This document shows positions 35,690 to 46,918 of a DNA stretch of 64,000 nt, piece after piece. The notes under the pieces were generated by a model. It did no database searches and was not told the origin of the DNA. It saw only the letters and a program-made list of their open reading frames with translations. The stretch comes from Deroplatys truncata (taxonomy: Eukaryota > Arthropoda > Insecta > Mantodea > Mantidae), in the NCBI GenBank assembly GCA_030765065.1, contig CM060986.1, forward strand, positions 79,601,573 to 79,665,572, given 5' to 3'. Made by a program: the position numbers and the translations under genes. How positions within the stretch are numbered: the stretch's first letter is position 1; each line of letters begins with the position of its first letter.

Positions 35690-36100
35690 GTCAAACAACC
35701 TATGTTGACTGATGCGTTGTTTAGGAGTCACATGCTCATGGAGAATGTGCCCCTTACTACTAGGCGAAGGTATATTCTGTAAGAAAACTTCTCAGCAATA
35801 CCTATACGGAGAAGTGAATAGGGAGATGAGGACCAGTTATATGGGCCCCACTTGATTTCTTCCTTTGGGAGTATGTGAAGAGTGTCGTGTATGCCACCCC
35901 AGTTGACACCAGAGGAGAAATTGTTATGCGCATACGCGCTGCCTTTGACCGCATTCGTCAGTGGACACGCTGAAGGTCTTCTCTGAATTACTTGGATATT
36001 GTTCTTATAGCAATAAGTGAGCTTATGTAACCTTTGACTCTTGTCTGCTCAATCATATGGCTTCTAAACAACGCATCAGCCAATATCGGTCGTATGATAA
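35690..36100 (+). mobile_element. Deleted DNA transposon with transposase remnant
   Basis: Inverted ends: CTGATGCGTTGTTTAGGAG near 35711-35729 is mirrored by CTTCTAAACAACGCATCAG near 36062-36080. Between them a frame at about 35856-35980 reads DFFLWEYVKSVVYATPVDTR then RIRAAFDRIRQ, the C-terminal part of the same transposase type as 8423-9481. The N-terminal and central parts are missing. The ends differ from anything seen around 8423-9481, so the two may be related but distinct families. Confidence 0.7.
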
Positions 36101-36104
36101 AAAA

Positions 36105-36728
36105 ATCTGATGCGATACATGTACTTTACTTTCTCTACTCTATATCGTTTATTAGTGGTCATACAAACTATTCCTACAAAGGCTTATTTTAATCAAAATA
36201 AACCTTTGCAGAGATAGCTACATTACATATTTCGTTATAGATACAAAGGGAACAGCGACAGTCAAATATTTAAGAACTGAACGCTGTATGCTGGCCTCCA
36301 AATTTCATACTGTTTCTATGCAATCGCAAGAAACAACTGATGATCAAGTAATGAACAATGGCTTGTGCCCCAAAAAACTTATTTGAAATACATTTTGTGT
36401 TTTAAAGCCACATACATTTTGTGTAGTACGTTTTCGTCTGTCGCTTAACTTTTACCAGTTATGCAAGATTATACAAAATTCCTTCCGAATGAAGAGGACT
36501 TTATAGGCTATTCCCAGAAAATTCACGCTATAGACACGCTTTGTCATGTAATTATCTTTCATATGCGGTATTTTAATCAAAATCGTTAGTAAATAAAATA
36601 TTTCGAAAAATATTCCATATAAAGGGTATTTGGGGTTGGGGGATTCTTTTGAAAATCCCCGTGTCGCATATTTGGAAAATGCTGAACCTAAATTTGGCAT
36701 GCAATACCTTCTCTATCTATTCTTTGCT
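36105..36728 (+). repeat. Repeat A, copy 7
   Basis: Starts TCTGATGCGATACATGTACT immediately after the deleted transposon and ends near GCAATACCTTCTCTATC. Its internal part before the 3' end is shortened: the simple repeat and the GGGGGCCTCAAAACATG block are missing. Confidence 0.75.
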
Positions 36729-36730
36729 CT

Positions 36731-36857
36731 GTCTTTTGAGACAGTGGATGGGTGAAGGTCGCTCGTGCCAAATCGGCTTCGTGTAGCGGCTCTTTGGGGT
36801 AGCTACCGCACTGGCCGCTCGACGTCCTTATCTCCCCTTTCCATTGTCTCAAAAGAC
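36731..36857. repeat. 127-bp hairpin element
   Basis: GTCTTTTGAGACAGTGGA (36731-36748) pairs with TCCATTGTCTCAAAAGAC (36840-36857), 17 of 18 positions. The loop is GC-rich. It sits at the 3' end of repeat A copy 7. It could be a tiny MITE or a structured RNA; I cannot tell. Confidence 0.7.
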
Positions 36858-37404
36858 TGAAAAAACAACACTATGTGCGTGGTAAAGTAAGTAAAAATTA
36901 TCGTCTTTGCAACACCTATCATTCCACTAAGTTTGTTGCAGAGACTCTGAATCACTCTATGCGGTATCGGATAAAGTTCAGTTCATAGAGTTTTCATTTC
37001 TGAACATGATAGCAGCACCAACTGTTCTTGAAACTGTAGAATACTTCCCTGGTTTTATGACAATGTACAACAATATATCGCGTGTCTGCAATTCAGGTAT
37101 CCTATCATTTCCATGATTGGCATAAAATATGCTTGACTGACATATGCCATTTATGTTTGAAAACAACTATTGCCAAGTGACGAGCATTTCGTCCTTTCAA
37201 AAATTTAAAACAGGAAACGTGTATCAAAACGCGTAATTGTGTAGACCTTCGATGTGGTGCATGATCCTTCTAATTCCTTCCTGGAAACATGCTAACAGCC
37301 AATCATCGGCGAGTGTAATATTACGAAGGAAGAACACAACATTTAACCGAAGTATACTAATTGTATTTTGGAACAATGCAGATTTAGTTTCCGCTAAGAG
37401 ATGA
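36858..37404. other. No gene seen
   Basis: AT-rich, nothing recognisable. Confidence 0.4.
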
Positions 37405-37975
37405 ACAATACTTTCTCTACACTCATAGTAGGTAGAGGAAGTATTATACTCTACCCAAAAATTCTATATAGATATTTTACAGCAAATACATGTTTTGAGG
37501 CCCCTGAATAAAACAATTGCCTCTTTAGAAAAGCTTCCCATGCGCATGTATGAACAGCATAAACGGAAATTGGATCAAAACTAATTTTCCAAAAATATAA
37601 CAGATTTTCAATAAAATCCCTCCCCAAACTAACCTTTATATGGACAAACCTTCTTCGTTTGTAATTTCCCCCAAAAATGTCTCTATATCTCTAAAGACTA
37701 TTAGAATATCATGTGTCTAAGACATCTGCATGACTAATAATGTGCTCGTATACTGAATTTTCTGCGAATGGTCTGTTAAGTCGTCTTTTCTGAATTAACT
37801 GTATATAATTTGGTATTCTTGCTACACTGCAGGAGATACAACGAAATGTCTCGTTTCTTTCTCGTAAAACAGCTGAATGTTAAAACTCACCATTTAAATC
37901 AAATGAATGTTTTGTGGCATTAACCATTTTCTAGATATTCACTGCTAGTGATTTTAGTGTTTCGTTACTTTTATT
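37405..37975 (-). repeat. Repeat A, copy 8 (part of a tandem run)
   Basis: Begins with the terminal hairpin CTTTCTCTAC..GTAGAGGAAG (37411-37441), then TACATGTTTTGAGGCCCCTG. It is followed in the same orientation by copy 9. Confidence 0.7.
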
Positions 37976-37998
37976 TTTTTAGGTGTTAAGGCACCATT

Positions 37999-38872
37999 TT
38001 ACTTTCTCTACCATGTACATAGAGGGTAGAGGAGATATATTGCATTTCATCCCAAAATTGGATACCGGTATTTCACCGGAAATACATGTTTTGAGATACC
38101 CTGAATAAAAAAAGCAGGCGCGGCATGTCTGTGTGTCTGCGAATAGCCTAACTAAAAACGAGAAATCGGATAAGTACCAAACTGGTATTTAAGCTCAAAA
38201 TATTCCATGGAAGCTATACGGAGATTTTCAAGACACTCTCCCTGCTCCAAACTACCCTTTACATGGAATATTTTTCGATAATTTTATATTCATAAACTGG
38301 CTCTAACGATTTTATCTGAAACACCATATATTAATAATATTCACATGACAAATAAAATGTATATCTCTAATTTCCTGGAAATAGCCTGTGAAGTCTCCTT
38401 CATTCGGAAGGAATTTTATATACTCTTGCATCACTGGTAAACGTTAAGCGATAGAGAAAACGTACCACGCAGAAAATGTTGATCTCTTTAAAACACACAA
38501 TTTATTTCACATGATTTTTTTTGGGGGGGGGGGGGCATAAGCCATTTCTGAGATATCGTTATTAATGGTTTGAATTGTGCATTACTTGGTCTTCTCTTAA
38601 AGTTCTGTCAACATTCAGTTGTTTCTCGCGATTGCATGGAAACATCATATAATTTTAAGACCAGCGTATAGCATCGAGTTCTTAAACATTTGACTATCGC
38701 TGTTGTCTTTGTATCGGCAACAAAATGTGTAATGTAGTTATTTTTGCAAAGGTTTATTTGGATTAAAACGTGGTGGATAGAAAACTAAGGTTGAGTAAGA
38801 ATAATTTGTATACCTACTAATAAGACAACAGAGGGTAGAGAAAATCATGTGAATATATCACATCAGATACTT
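37999..38872 (-). repeat. Repeat A, copy 9 (full length)
   Basis: About 875 bp. The hairpin TTTCTCTACC..GGTAGAGGAG (38003-38033) lies at the family 3' end and ATCATGTGAATATATCACAT at the family 5' end. A run of 13 G at 38523-38535 interrupts the centre. Confidence 0.8.
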
Positions 38873-38879
38873 TTTCTCT

Positions 38880-39080
38880 TGAGGTCATGCAAACATCGCA
38901 TATTGACCCGTTTTTTTTTTTTTACATATTTGACTATCATTTCAATCTCCTATTTTCCTTTCTACCTACAAAAATGTGCAGTTACATCGAATTAACATGA
39001 AAAAGGAAAATAAAGTTTTATAGGAATACTTTGTAGATATAAATATAAACGCTAGCGAGATTTTAAAGTAACGCACCAGA
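38880..39080 (-). repeat. Repeat A, partial copy 10
   Basis: A fragment with TTTGACTATC, CCTACAAAAATGTGCAGTTA and TCGAATTAACATGAAAAAGG in family order; third member of the head-to-tail run. Confidence 0.5.
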
Positions 39081-39769
39081 TTTTTGTCCTTATTTTCGTG
39101 AAGTACTTTTCCTCTGACAGATTATCTCTGATGTTAGATGCTATAATTAAAGTTGAAGGAATATATGTCACACGTTTTTAATCATTAGCGCACCAATTAA
39201 ATAGTCTTAAACATGGGATATATTGAAAATGTCCCTCCTTTAGCGGAAAATTATTTCTTTTCGCACTTATTTTCTAACTTGATGTCTGTTATGTATGCCA
39301 AAGAAGTTTCAACGCCCAACGCCGCTTGAAAGTACACAAGTTAAACCTAATAACGAATCCATTCATTACGCTCTGAAGTTTTCTTATATACCAGGCGAGT
39401 CTACCGCCCCTAAGTCTCTGCATCTATGCAACCCCCCAGCAAGGAGACACATCCTCTTTTGAAAACGAATAGGCAAGTTTTTCTGCGGCTACCTTTATTT
39501 GTGCATGTGCCTTCAATTACTAATTTTTCCCAAATACAAAGAAAGCTTTAAAAATAATAGGTTGGTGTAAATCTGAGCGTAGCAAGACCATGATATTTCT
39601 TTGTAGACGGTTTCGTCAAAGTTCGAGTGGATTACCACTGTGGTGAACACCAAGATCGATAGCTGAACGTTTTATTCATTCGTCACCTGAACGGGTGTAA
39701 CGTTACGGATATTACTTTAGTGTATTATTTCTGGCATATTTAAACTTTCTCTCAAATGCGAATTCGTTA
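39081..39769. other. No gene seen
   Basis: AT-rich with no recognisable repeat or exon. Confidence 0.4.
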
Positions 39770-40012
39770 TTCGTTTTTTTATGTCCTGGACATGCAAAGA
39801 AAATGCAATGCTCCACATAGCAACCAGCTCTTAAAAGATTTGACTACTGCTTAAAGCCTACCATATTCCCCTTGTACCTACAAGAAAATTAGCAATAAGA
39901 TAGTTTCTGCAAATGTCTATCTCGATTAACATGAAGTAGACGGAGAATAGGTGTTTGTAAAAATAGTTTATACAAGAATAAAGAAGGTCATGTGAGTGCA
40001 ACACATAAGATT
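39770..40012 (-). repeat. Repeat A, 5' fragment
   Basis: Contains the first 240 bp of the family reversed: TCTCGATTAACATGAAGTAG and GGTCATGTGAGTGCAACACA. Confidence 0.7.
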
Positions 40013-40311
40013 TTTTACATTTATGTAGAAAGAGATAGGGAAAACGAGGATGGGTGCTGGGGAGGCTAGGGTCAAAAGATGTTCAAGGCTGGTTCGGAGA
40101 CGAATTCAGCATTCATTGGAAATGGAGTAAACGCACATGCACGCTCGTTGCCTGGTGTGCTGCATGATGTATAGCTTAAGAGCTTTCTATAACAAATCAT
40201 TGTTAAATCATGAATTACCCATGAAATTTGCTATGCCAATAGCGGAATTACATATGAAATTATCAGAATACCAGTGTTAATCCACGAATTACCCAAGAAA
40301 TTACCATAAAA

Positions 40312-40465
40312 ACCTGAATTTCCCGCTAAATTACCATAAATACCCACGATACTACCTGAATTACCCACTAAACTACGCCAACCACATGTGATACTACCTA
40401 AATTATCTGCTAAATTACCGGAAATACCTGTGATAGTACCTGAATTACACCCGAAATCACCTCAA
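40312..40465 (+). repeat. 42-bp minisatellite
   Basis: Units start at 40312, 40354, 40396 and 40438 (partial) and each begins ACCT(G/A)AATTA or a close variant, with a middle C(T/A)AA(A/T)TAC. Spacing is exactly 42 bp. More degenerate GAATTACCCA-type units extend left to about 40210. Confidence 0.85.
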
Positions 40466-40469
40466 CTAT

Positions 40470-40901
40470 GCTGCACTGGACTCCATGGAAACTGTTCGCC
40501 TGCTGAATGCCGGATGGTGCTATCCCCTGAAGACGTGGACATTGTATATGCTGCAAATGGATCCTTCATTGCTATAGTGCTGCAGTTGATGGTTCTGGAA
40601 TTTTCTGACGACCACAAGGGACTCTTACTCAATAGCAAGTTGGAATTATTACTGATTCGACCCAAGGACCCTAAAGCAGCATTCTGGCACCTCAGGGAGA
40701 AGCGAATGCTAGTGTTAAATTTGCACGAATCCAGTGGTGAATGCCTGTAATTTGCCTTTCTGATGCTGAAAAAGTTGAAATCCTCAAGATGTCAAGTCAG
40801 ACCGGTCGTTACATCTCGCCTTTACGACCTTTCCTTTACATCTGCAATCTCAACCATCTGTGCCGCAAAGTAAATCATTCACCTGGAATGTGGCCACCAC
40901 T
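40470..40901 (+). pseudogene. Coding-like sequence inside the long-TIR element
   Basis: One frame is open through 40750, with AECRMVLSPEDVDIVYAANG and GLLLNSKLELLLIRPKDPKA, then a second frame from 40741 reads MPVICLSDAEKVEILKMSSQ up to the LTR. A short cysteine-rich reading lies on the far side of the LTR (41864-41948). The text looks protein-like and G/C-richer than its surroundings, but I do not recognise a family. It may be a captured host exon, part of an unknown transposon protein, or chance. Confidence 0.3.
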
Positions 40902-41859
40902 TGAGGCAGTATTTTTAACACTTAAATAATTTCAGTCTAATTATATAATATGTAAATTCAATAACAGCCCGCCTTAAAGCAATATATGTATGTAACAATA
41001 TGTGAAAAGTGTTTATTACGGTCATTGTATATGTTTTATATTATATTGTAGACATGTGTAATAATGCTATATGAATGAATTACGTAATTTAATAATGTAG
41101 GAACTGTGAGAAATAGGTTAAAAGTTGTTAACAATGAGGTAACCTTGAGGCAATAATGAATTTGAAAGTTTAAATGCTACTAGTCATTATTGGAGCAACA
41201 ATAATGTAACTTTTGAGACAGTTTAAAAATAGCCAATCAACAACCAGAGAAAGCTTCAGTTAAATGAAGGTATTCCTTTGGATTAGGAATAGCCAATCAG
41301 AGACTTTAAATGCAGAAATTTACAAGTTTAGGCGGTTGAAATCAATTCAGTTGGTTGCAGACAGAATTACTAACCAGACGCAAAAAGTGTCCTTGTGAGA
41401 TTTAATACGTATTCGTATGAGACGAAAATAGTTTGTGTTAAAAAGTGCAAATAATTAATAAAAGAATCTCACAGCTCTCTATCAGTAAAGTGTTATATAA
41501 ATCGTATCAAGCATTAATAAAAGGAGTGAAGTGAAATTATAATCTGTGTAAGCCTACATTCTTCAGTCGCACCACAACCCTGCTAAGAGAAACGTGCCTC
41601 TAACAATAATACTGACGCATCTGAGGCAAACAAATATAAAATATTTAAAAGAAACAGTCAAATTACAAAGTTAATATTTTTAAAAATTGGGGCAAAGGCT
41701 ACCGGGTACCATACGTGCTATTGCAACTACTTCAAGTGTTCGGCTCCCCAACAGTTGAAATATAATACAACTCCTTCAATACAAACTAGCGTGGTACAAA
41801 TAACGTAACAAAAATCGTTCTTCAAATTGGCGTCCATACGTCTAATAAATATCATTTCA
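40902..41859 (+). mobile_element. Solo LTR (LTR retrotransposon fossil), copy 2
   Basis: Starts TGAGGCAGTATTTTTAACAC and ends ATATCATTTCA, flanked by the 4-bp direct repeat CACT (40898-40901, 41860-41863). It is in the same family as 489-1470 and 60844-61823. It looks whole as an LTR. No internal retrotransposon sequence adjoins it. It sits inside the long-TIR element and is therefore younger than that element. Confidence 0.78.
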
Positions 41860-42259
41860 CACTTGAAACTAGAGAAGCTAAGATTTGCTATTGTCGGTGC
41901 TCAGACTTCAAAAACAATGCAACCCAGTGTAAACGTAGAAAATAGCTGAGTATAGGTTAGCCTTGGGTTAAGGCCCGCTTTGATACATTTGTTATAGAAA
42001 GCTCTTTAAGCTATACATCATGCAGCATACCAGACAATGAGCGTGCATGTGCGTATACTCCCTATTCTTCACCTCCAACAAACGCTAAGTTGGTCTCTGA
42101 ACCAAACTCTACCACCGTTTGACCCTAGTCTCCCTAGCACCTATCCTCCTTTTCCCTTTCTCTCTCATATAAACGCATTCTCTCTCCTTCAACTCTCTCC
42201 TAGCCTAGCATCTCTCCCCGTTTTCCCTCTCTTCCCATATAAACGCAAAAGATGTGTTT

Positions 42260-42620
42260 GATCTGTCTTGTATATATTGAATTTTCTGCGAATAACCTGC
42301 AAAGTCGTCTTCATTCTGAATGAATTTTGTGTACTTTTGTATAACTGATAAACCAAGAGAGATAGAAGAAAACTTACTAAAAGAATTGTGGATATCGTTA
42401 AATGCACCTTTATGCCTAACGTTTACTCAGAATTAAGCATTTCTGATGTATTCCTTTTCATTGATTTGAATTTTCAAATGGTTAAGTACTATGTCACCGT
42501 TCTTTTGTTTCTCGTGATATGCAAAGAATATGGAATTTCAAAGCCACCATGTAGCGACCCCTGTTTCAACATGTCTATGTTTCAGCCTCCTGTATTCATT
42601 TAGTATCACACGAAAAATGT
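42260..42620 (-). repeat. Repeat A, central fragment
   Basis: Matches the middle of the family in reverse: TGAATTTTCTGCGAATAACC, GTATAACTGATAAACC and GGAATTTCAAAGCCACCATG. Confidence 0.6.
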
Positions 42621-43016
42621 GCACTCATTTTGTGGACACATGTATATCATTTTAGCAGCTGCTCATCAAATATAAAAGGTCAGAAAGTTAGTTCAGGGAT
42701 CCTTTTATTAGCGTAAGAGGTTTTTCTACATTATACAGACCCAACGATTTGTGTTTCTTCCGAAGGAATTCATGTTAAGGACTTTCACACCTGGAAATAT
42801 CCCTCACCGGGTTTAAACTCCCATCTTGGTACATAGAGGCTTGTTCAATAACTTTACTCCACGGACTGAGATAAAAGAATCAGTAAGGGCTCGCGAATAT
42901 ACATTTTGAGTGTTGACAAAATGTTAGTCAGATTGCCCTGGAAAAATGAAATAGGATCTGCTGCATAATAGTTATTATTATGAACACATTTATATAAGTG
43001 CAGTAGCACAACAACA

Positions 43017-43050
<34 letters not shown>

Positions 43051-45299
43051 TACAAGTAGTCTAACAAAAGAAAAGGTTGTTCCATGGATGTTTGTTGGGT
43101 ATATAATCAAACAGGGCGTTTTAGGGCAAGAACAAAGTAATGTGTAAATTCAAATGTAATTGAGAGTATGGAGGTCTGGAATAACCGGAAGAAGTTTCCG
43201 CTCTCGTGCATGTTACCTACTGCTACCGTAGTCACCATCTAGTGGCATTAGTGTAAAATTGTAGTGATAGTATGGAAACATAACGCAGGAGATGCTTCGT
43301 GCTCGCCTTCAAGTGGGCACGACCCGTAAGTATTTTATCCATAAGGCAACTACGTCGTACAGTTGTGCATGCGCAAAGGCTTCCTAAAACGTGCGCAAGT
43401 CAAGATGTGCTACCAACTCTGTTGCCACATTCATCGGGTTTAGAGGAGTAGCACAGTAGATTTAAACGCAGTAGATTTTAAATTACCGCATATACGTTAC
43501 GTTTAATAGCACTCAAAGAAAAAATAACCAAAAAATCCGCAAGGTGTCAAAAGTTAAGTTGATCATGTGCTCTTATACAGCAGTCGCCATTGAAAATAAA
43601 CCTATAATTACTGTAATTTAACCCTTTGCTTCAATCAGTACGGACTAATCATTCATACGCCGATAGGAAATAATAGTACGAGTATATTGCGATACAAGTG
43701 CAGCAAGTTCGTCTCGTATTTTCACTTCCGAGTTTCTGGAATCCATTAACACTCTGTATTACATACTTCGTTTTATCGACCACAACGAACATAATAGCTG
43801 TACCCTGCTGCGACAAACGTCTTAATGATCCTTTTGGGTGACTGATCCAGTCGTGCTCTTACGTCAACAACAACCGTGGGAAGCCTAAATGAACCGAGTT
43901 TTGCCTTTTTCACTCACCAGAGATCCAGTTGTTTCCAATTTGTTTACCAGTCCCGGTATTGTGTTTATTTGGGGAGAATTCCGAACAGCAAATTCTCTCT
44001 GGTATGCCCTTTGAGTAACCGTAATTGAATTCGTAATCCGGTATTGTTTTACAAGGAAGAGTCGTTCATTTCATGTGTACTCCATTTTCACGTTGACTAG
44101 AACAAAATCTCAAAAAGAGTTGACCACAATAAAACTAACAATTTCGAATAAAACATTAATATATGCTTATCTAGTGACAGGCAATCAAAACTCCAGAACA
44201 TTCTGCTTAATTTGGTGCTAAAATTGGGGCATTGAGTGAATTCCAAACAATTAAAAAAGTAAGCAGTCAGTTCTTCATATATCACTCTGTATTACATGTT
44301 TGCAACACTAGATATACATATCAATTGCTGGAGGATTAAACATATTTCATTAACATCTGTGGTGAAAATGCAAAACTCTTAGCAGGAATTTAAAATTACC
44401 ACGCATGCTAGCATGAGCGGGAAGTGAATAAAACACTATTGTCGAAAAAATTTGTACAATCAGATTGCAAGAGAAGCAAGCAGAATAGCATGCAATTGCT
44501 TCGTGATTTTATTTTGTACAGTAAACAATGCCGTCATTAATGTAAGCTATGACGTAATACACCTTTTATCTTCGAGTTAAGCATTCCCTAATTCTACTAC
44601 TAATAATAATATCAATAATGTCCTGAGAACGAGACATGATAGTGTATAAAACAATTTTAAATAACAATGAGCTGTTACGAGCTATCAAGCAATTTAAAGT
44701 TTCATTGACTTGGTTAAGAAACATAAGTGCTTTTAATGAATTCACCATGCGATTTTAGAACCCGTTAAAGCTTAACAATAGAATTAAAATAACAGTAATT
44801 ATTAGTGTACTCGCTAAGTTATCAGATGAGAGTGATGCCTTTGTTAAGTTGTGAGGGTTAGAATAAAACAATTCTATCATGGCATCTTTTGTTCTTCATT
44901 GTGGCATATTATCCAGTGAATTAGCATTTAAAGTTTTATTATAAAATCCTTTTTATATTGTATTAAAATGAATTCATTTTAAGTATTTATATGTAATAAA
45001 ATAATGTAAAGCATAAAACTAACAGAATCAATAAATCAGTCCGCAACTTCAGTTTTTATGTTGAGTTTCAGTTTATATAAATATACTTGGTAAGCCCAGT
45101 TTGGTTCCACAACCTTTTAAATTATTAGAATGTTTAGAAATCTGGTAACTAGTACAACACATGTTTTCTTTTTTTCCAAGCAGACAGGTGTAGCAGCTGT
45201 GAGCTCTCTCAGAGTGAGTTGTTGGTACTGCTCTTTCCTCAGAGAAATGTTACCTCAAGAACATTACTGAATTCAGGACAGTACACTGAGAGTCGGTCT
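42621..45299. other. Gene-free stretch
   Basis: No exon recognised. An AAT microsatellite lies at 43016-43049. A GC-richer block at 43190-43460 was examined without result. Confidence 0.4.
43016..43049. repeat. (AAT)n microsatellite
   Basis: About eleven AAT units. Confidence 0.95.
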
Positions 45300-45470
45300 A
45301 AGCCAACCTAAAAAACTGCTTTTGATGACAATAACCGTTGGTCTAGTTTCCCTGATCTAAATCCATGTGATTATTCATGGGGAATGTTCAAAGATAAGGT
45401 TTAAACAAGCAGTTCCCGTACACTCAATGGATTAGTAGAATGCATTCGCCTGAGTTCTCAAATATATTGG
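45300..45470 (+). pseudogene. Transposase C-terminal scrap
   Basis: Readings such as FPDLNPCDYS, WGMFKDKV and RTLNGLVECIR follow the SPDL(N/T)PCDFFLWG-LKDKVY-LDEL-E-IR pattern of an insect mariner-related transposase distinct from the one at 8423. Frame changes and stops are present and everything upstream is missing. Confidence 0.6.
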
Positions 45471-45850
45471 ATACGAATATTCAGCAGGCAAACGTTTGTC
45501 TAGAAGCAGGACATGATTTGCAATAGACTTTAAAACTAACGATATGATTGACACGTTAAAGCTGCTTCTCATTTTACACATTCCTCCTCTACAGCACGGG
45601 CAGACAAAGCTAGGAAAGCCGCTGTATTTACGGACTGTCGGATTGTCGCATGTAAAGTCCCATTTATGCACGCGGCTTTGTGCTGTGCAACAAGTACGAC
45701 GCGATTTGAAAGTACATCGAGTTAAATGGAAGTATTTATACCATGCGACCCGACATCGCACAATATTCTAAGTATTGTATACGACCTGTAAAACACGTCG
45801 CATGGTCTTTCAGGTCGCACGACACATGCGACAGTCTCATGACCTCAGTG
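45471..45850. other. Unassigned GC-richer block
   Basis: Contains repeated CATGCGAC / GTCGCATG words in both orientations (45642-45835). These may be the remains of a small inverted-repeat element. No protein recognised. Confidence 0.35.
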
Positions 45851-45852
45851 TA

Positions 45853-46778
45853 TGAGGTTGGATTGATAAGTCCATGGCTGACGAGAGATAGCATTCTAAT
45901 TACAGGTTTCTTGTTTCACCCAAGTCTTAACATCTATTCTGAGTATAACCGCAGGAATTCATTTGTTTCTTAGAATATTGTTGATTGCATCTAAAATAAG
46001 CAGATGTGCGTTGCTTTCTAGAAAATGGAGAAAATTGAATTTCGTGTTGTGATAAAGCACTACTTTTTGCGGGGTAATACGGCGAAGAAAACGAAAGAAA
46101 AGCTGAACAAGTATTATGGGGGACTCTGCTCCATTACATGGCATGGTTCACAAGTGGTTCATAGAATTTCGATGTGGGCGTTCGAGGACAAGAGATTTCC
46201 TTCGGTGAACCTGCTCCAAAGAAAGCGAAAACCATTCCGTCGGCAGGAAAAATCATGGCAACTGTCTTTTGGGATTCACAAGGGGTGATAAACATCCACT
46301 ACCTGGAAAAGGGTAAAACGACCACAGGTTCATTATGCCGCAATGCTTGATCAGTTTCACAAGGAATTGTTAAAGAAACGGCTCCATTCGGTAGAGACAG
46401 GATCTCTTTCACCAGGATAATGCAACCGCACACAACTCAGTCAGTGCCATTGCAAAATTTGTGAAATTGGTCTACGAATTGCTACCTCATCCACCATATT
46501 CTCCAGATTTGGCTCCGAGCGACTTCTTCCTCTTCGCAAACCTGAAAAATTGGCTCGCTGGGAAGAAGTTTACGTCCAGTGAACACATCATGGCGGAAGC
46601 AACCTCGCAGTTCGCAGACTCTGAAAAATCATATATTTTGGAAGGGTTAAAAAAATTCGAGAAACGTTGGATAACGTGTATTGAATTGAAAGGAGACTAT
46701 GTTGAGAAATAAAACAGATTTTGTTTGGAAATAATTGTTATTTTCTTTAAAAAGTCCTGACACATCAATCCTCCCTCG
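45853..46778 (+). mobile_element. Internally deleted mariner (926 bp)
   Basis: TA on each side (45851-45852, 46779-46780). The ends read inward TGAGGTTGGATTGATAAGTC and CGAGGGAGGATTGATGTGTC. About 350 bp of the usual 1.3 kb is missing from the middle of the transposase gene. Confidence 0.88.
46025..46712 (+). pseudogene. Mariner transposase with the first catalytic block deleted
   Basis: The N-terminus reads MEKIEFRVVIKHYFLRGNTA (46025 on). After about 46190 the frame jumps to GEPAPKKAKTIPSAGK and MATVFWDSQGV (about 46205-46290), so the segment that would hold the second half of the HTH and the MDETW first Asp is gone. The second Asp (FHQDNATAH, about 46410-46437) and the third (YSPDLAPSDFF, about 46498-46530) survive. 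The C-terminus IELKGDYVEK ends at TAA 46710-46712. It differs from the mariner at 10344 in its TIRs and sequence, so it is a separate family. Confidence 0.88.
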
Positions 46779-46918
46779 TACATGGACTATGTGAGCCTAT
46801 TTATGCACGTCGTTTTGTCAGCGAGACAGTTGAGTCAGTGCTGCCACTTTGGGGAATCCAGAGATTCAGTTTTGATTTTTCACATGTTGCGAGAGTGATC
46901 TTCAAACCTTTCTCAAGT

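Larger units (their letters stand above)
40025..42176. mobile_element. Element with about 170-190-bp inverted ends, interrupted by a solo LTR
   Basis: 40025-40195 is the inverted counterpart of about 41985-42176. Paired blocks include GTGCTGCATGATGTATAGCT with AGCTATACATCATGCAGCAT, GCACATGCACGCTCGTTG with AATGAGCGTGCATGTGCG, and GGCTAGGGTCAAA with TTTGACCCTAGTCTCC. The outer part of the right end is partly repeated at about 42204-42252. Inside are a 42-bp minisatellite, coding-like sequence and a 958-bp LTR, so the element was about 1.2 kb before the LTR came in. Long inverted ends suit Mutator-like or fold-back elements. No transposase was recognised. Confidence 0.7.

Noticed and set aside
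38523-38535. G-quadruplex regulatory site
   Set aside because: A single run of 13 G inside a dead repeat copy is better explained as slippage.
40312-40465. CRISPR-like array
   Set aside because: Units are directly adjacent without unique spacers and the host is a eukaryote; this is a minisatellite.
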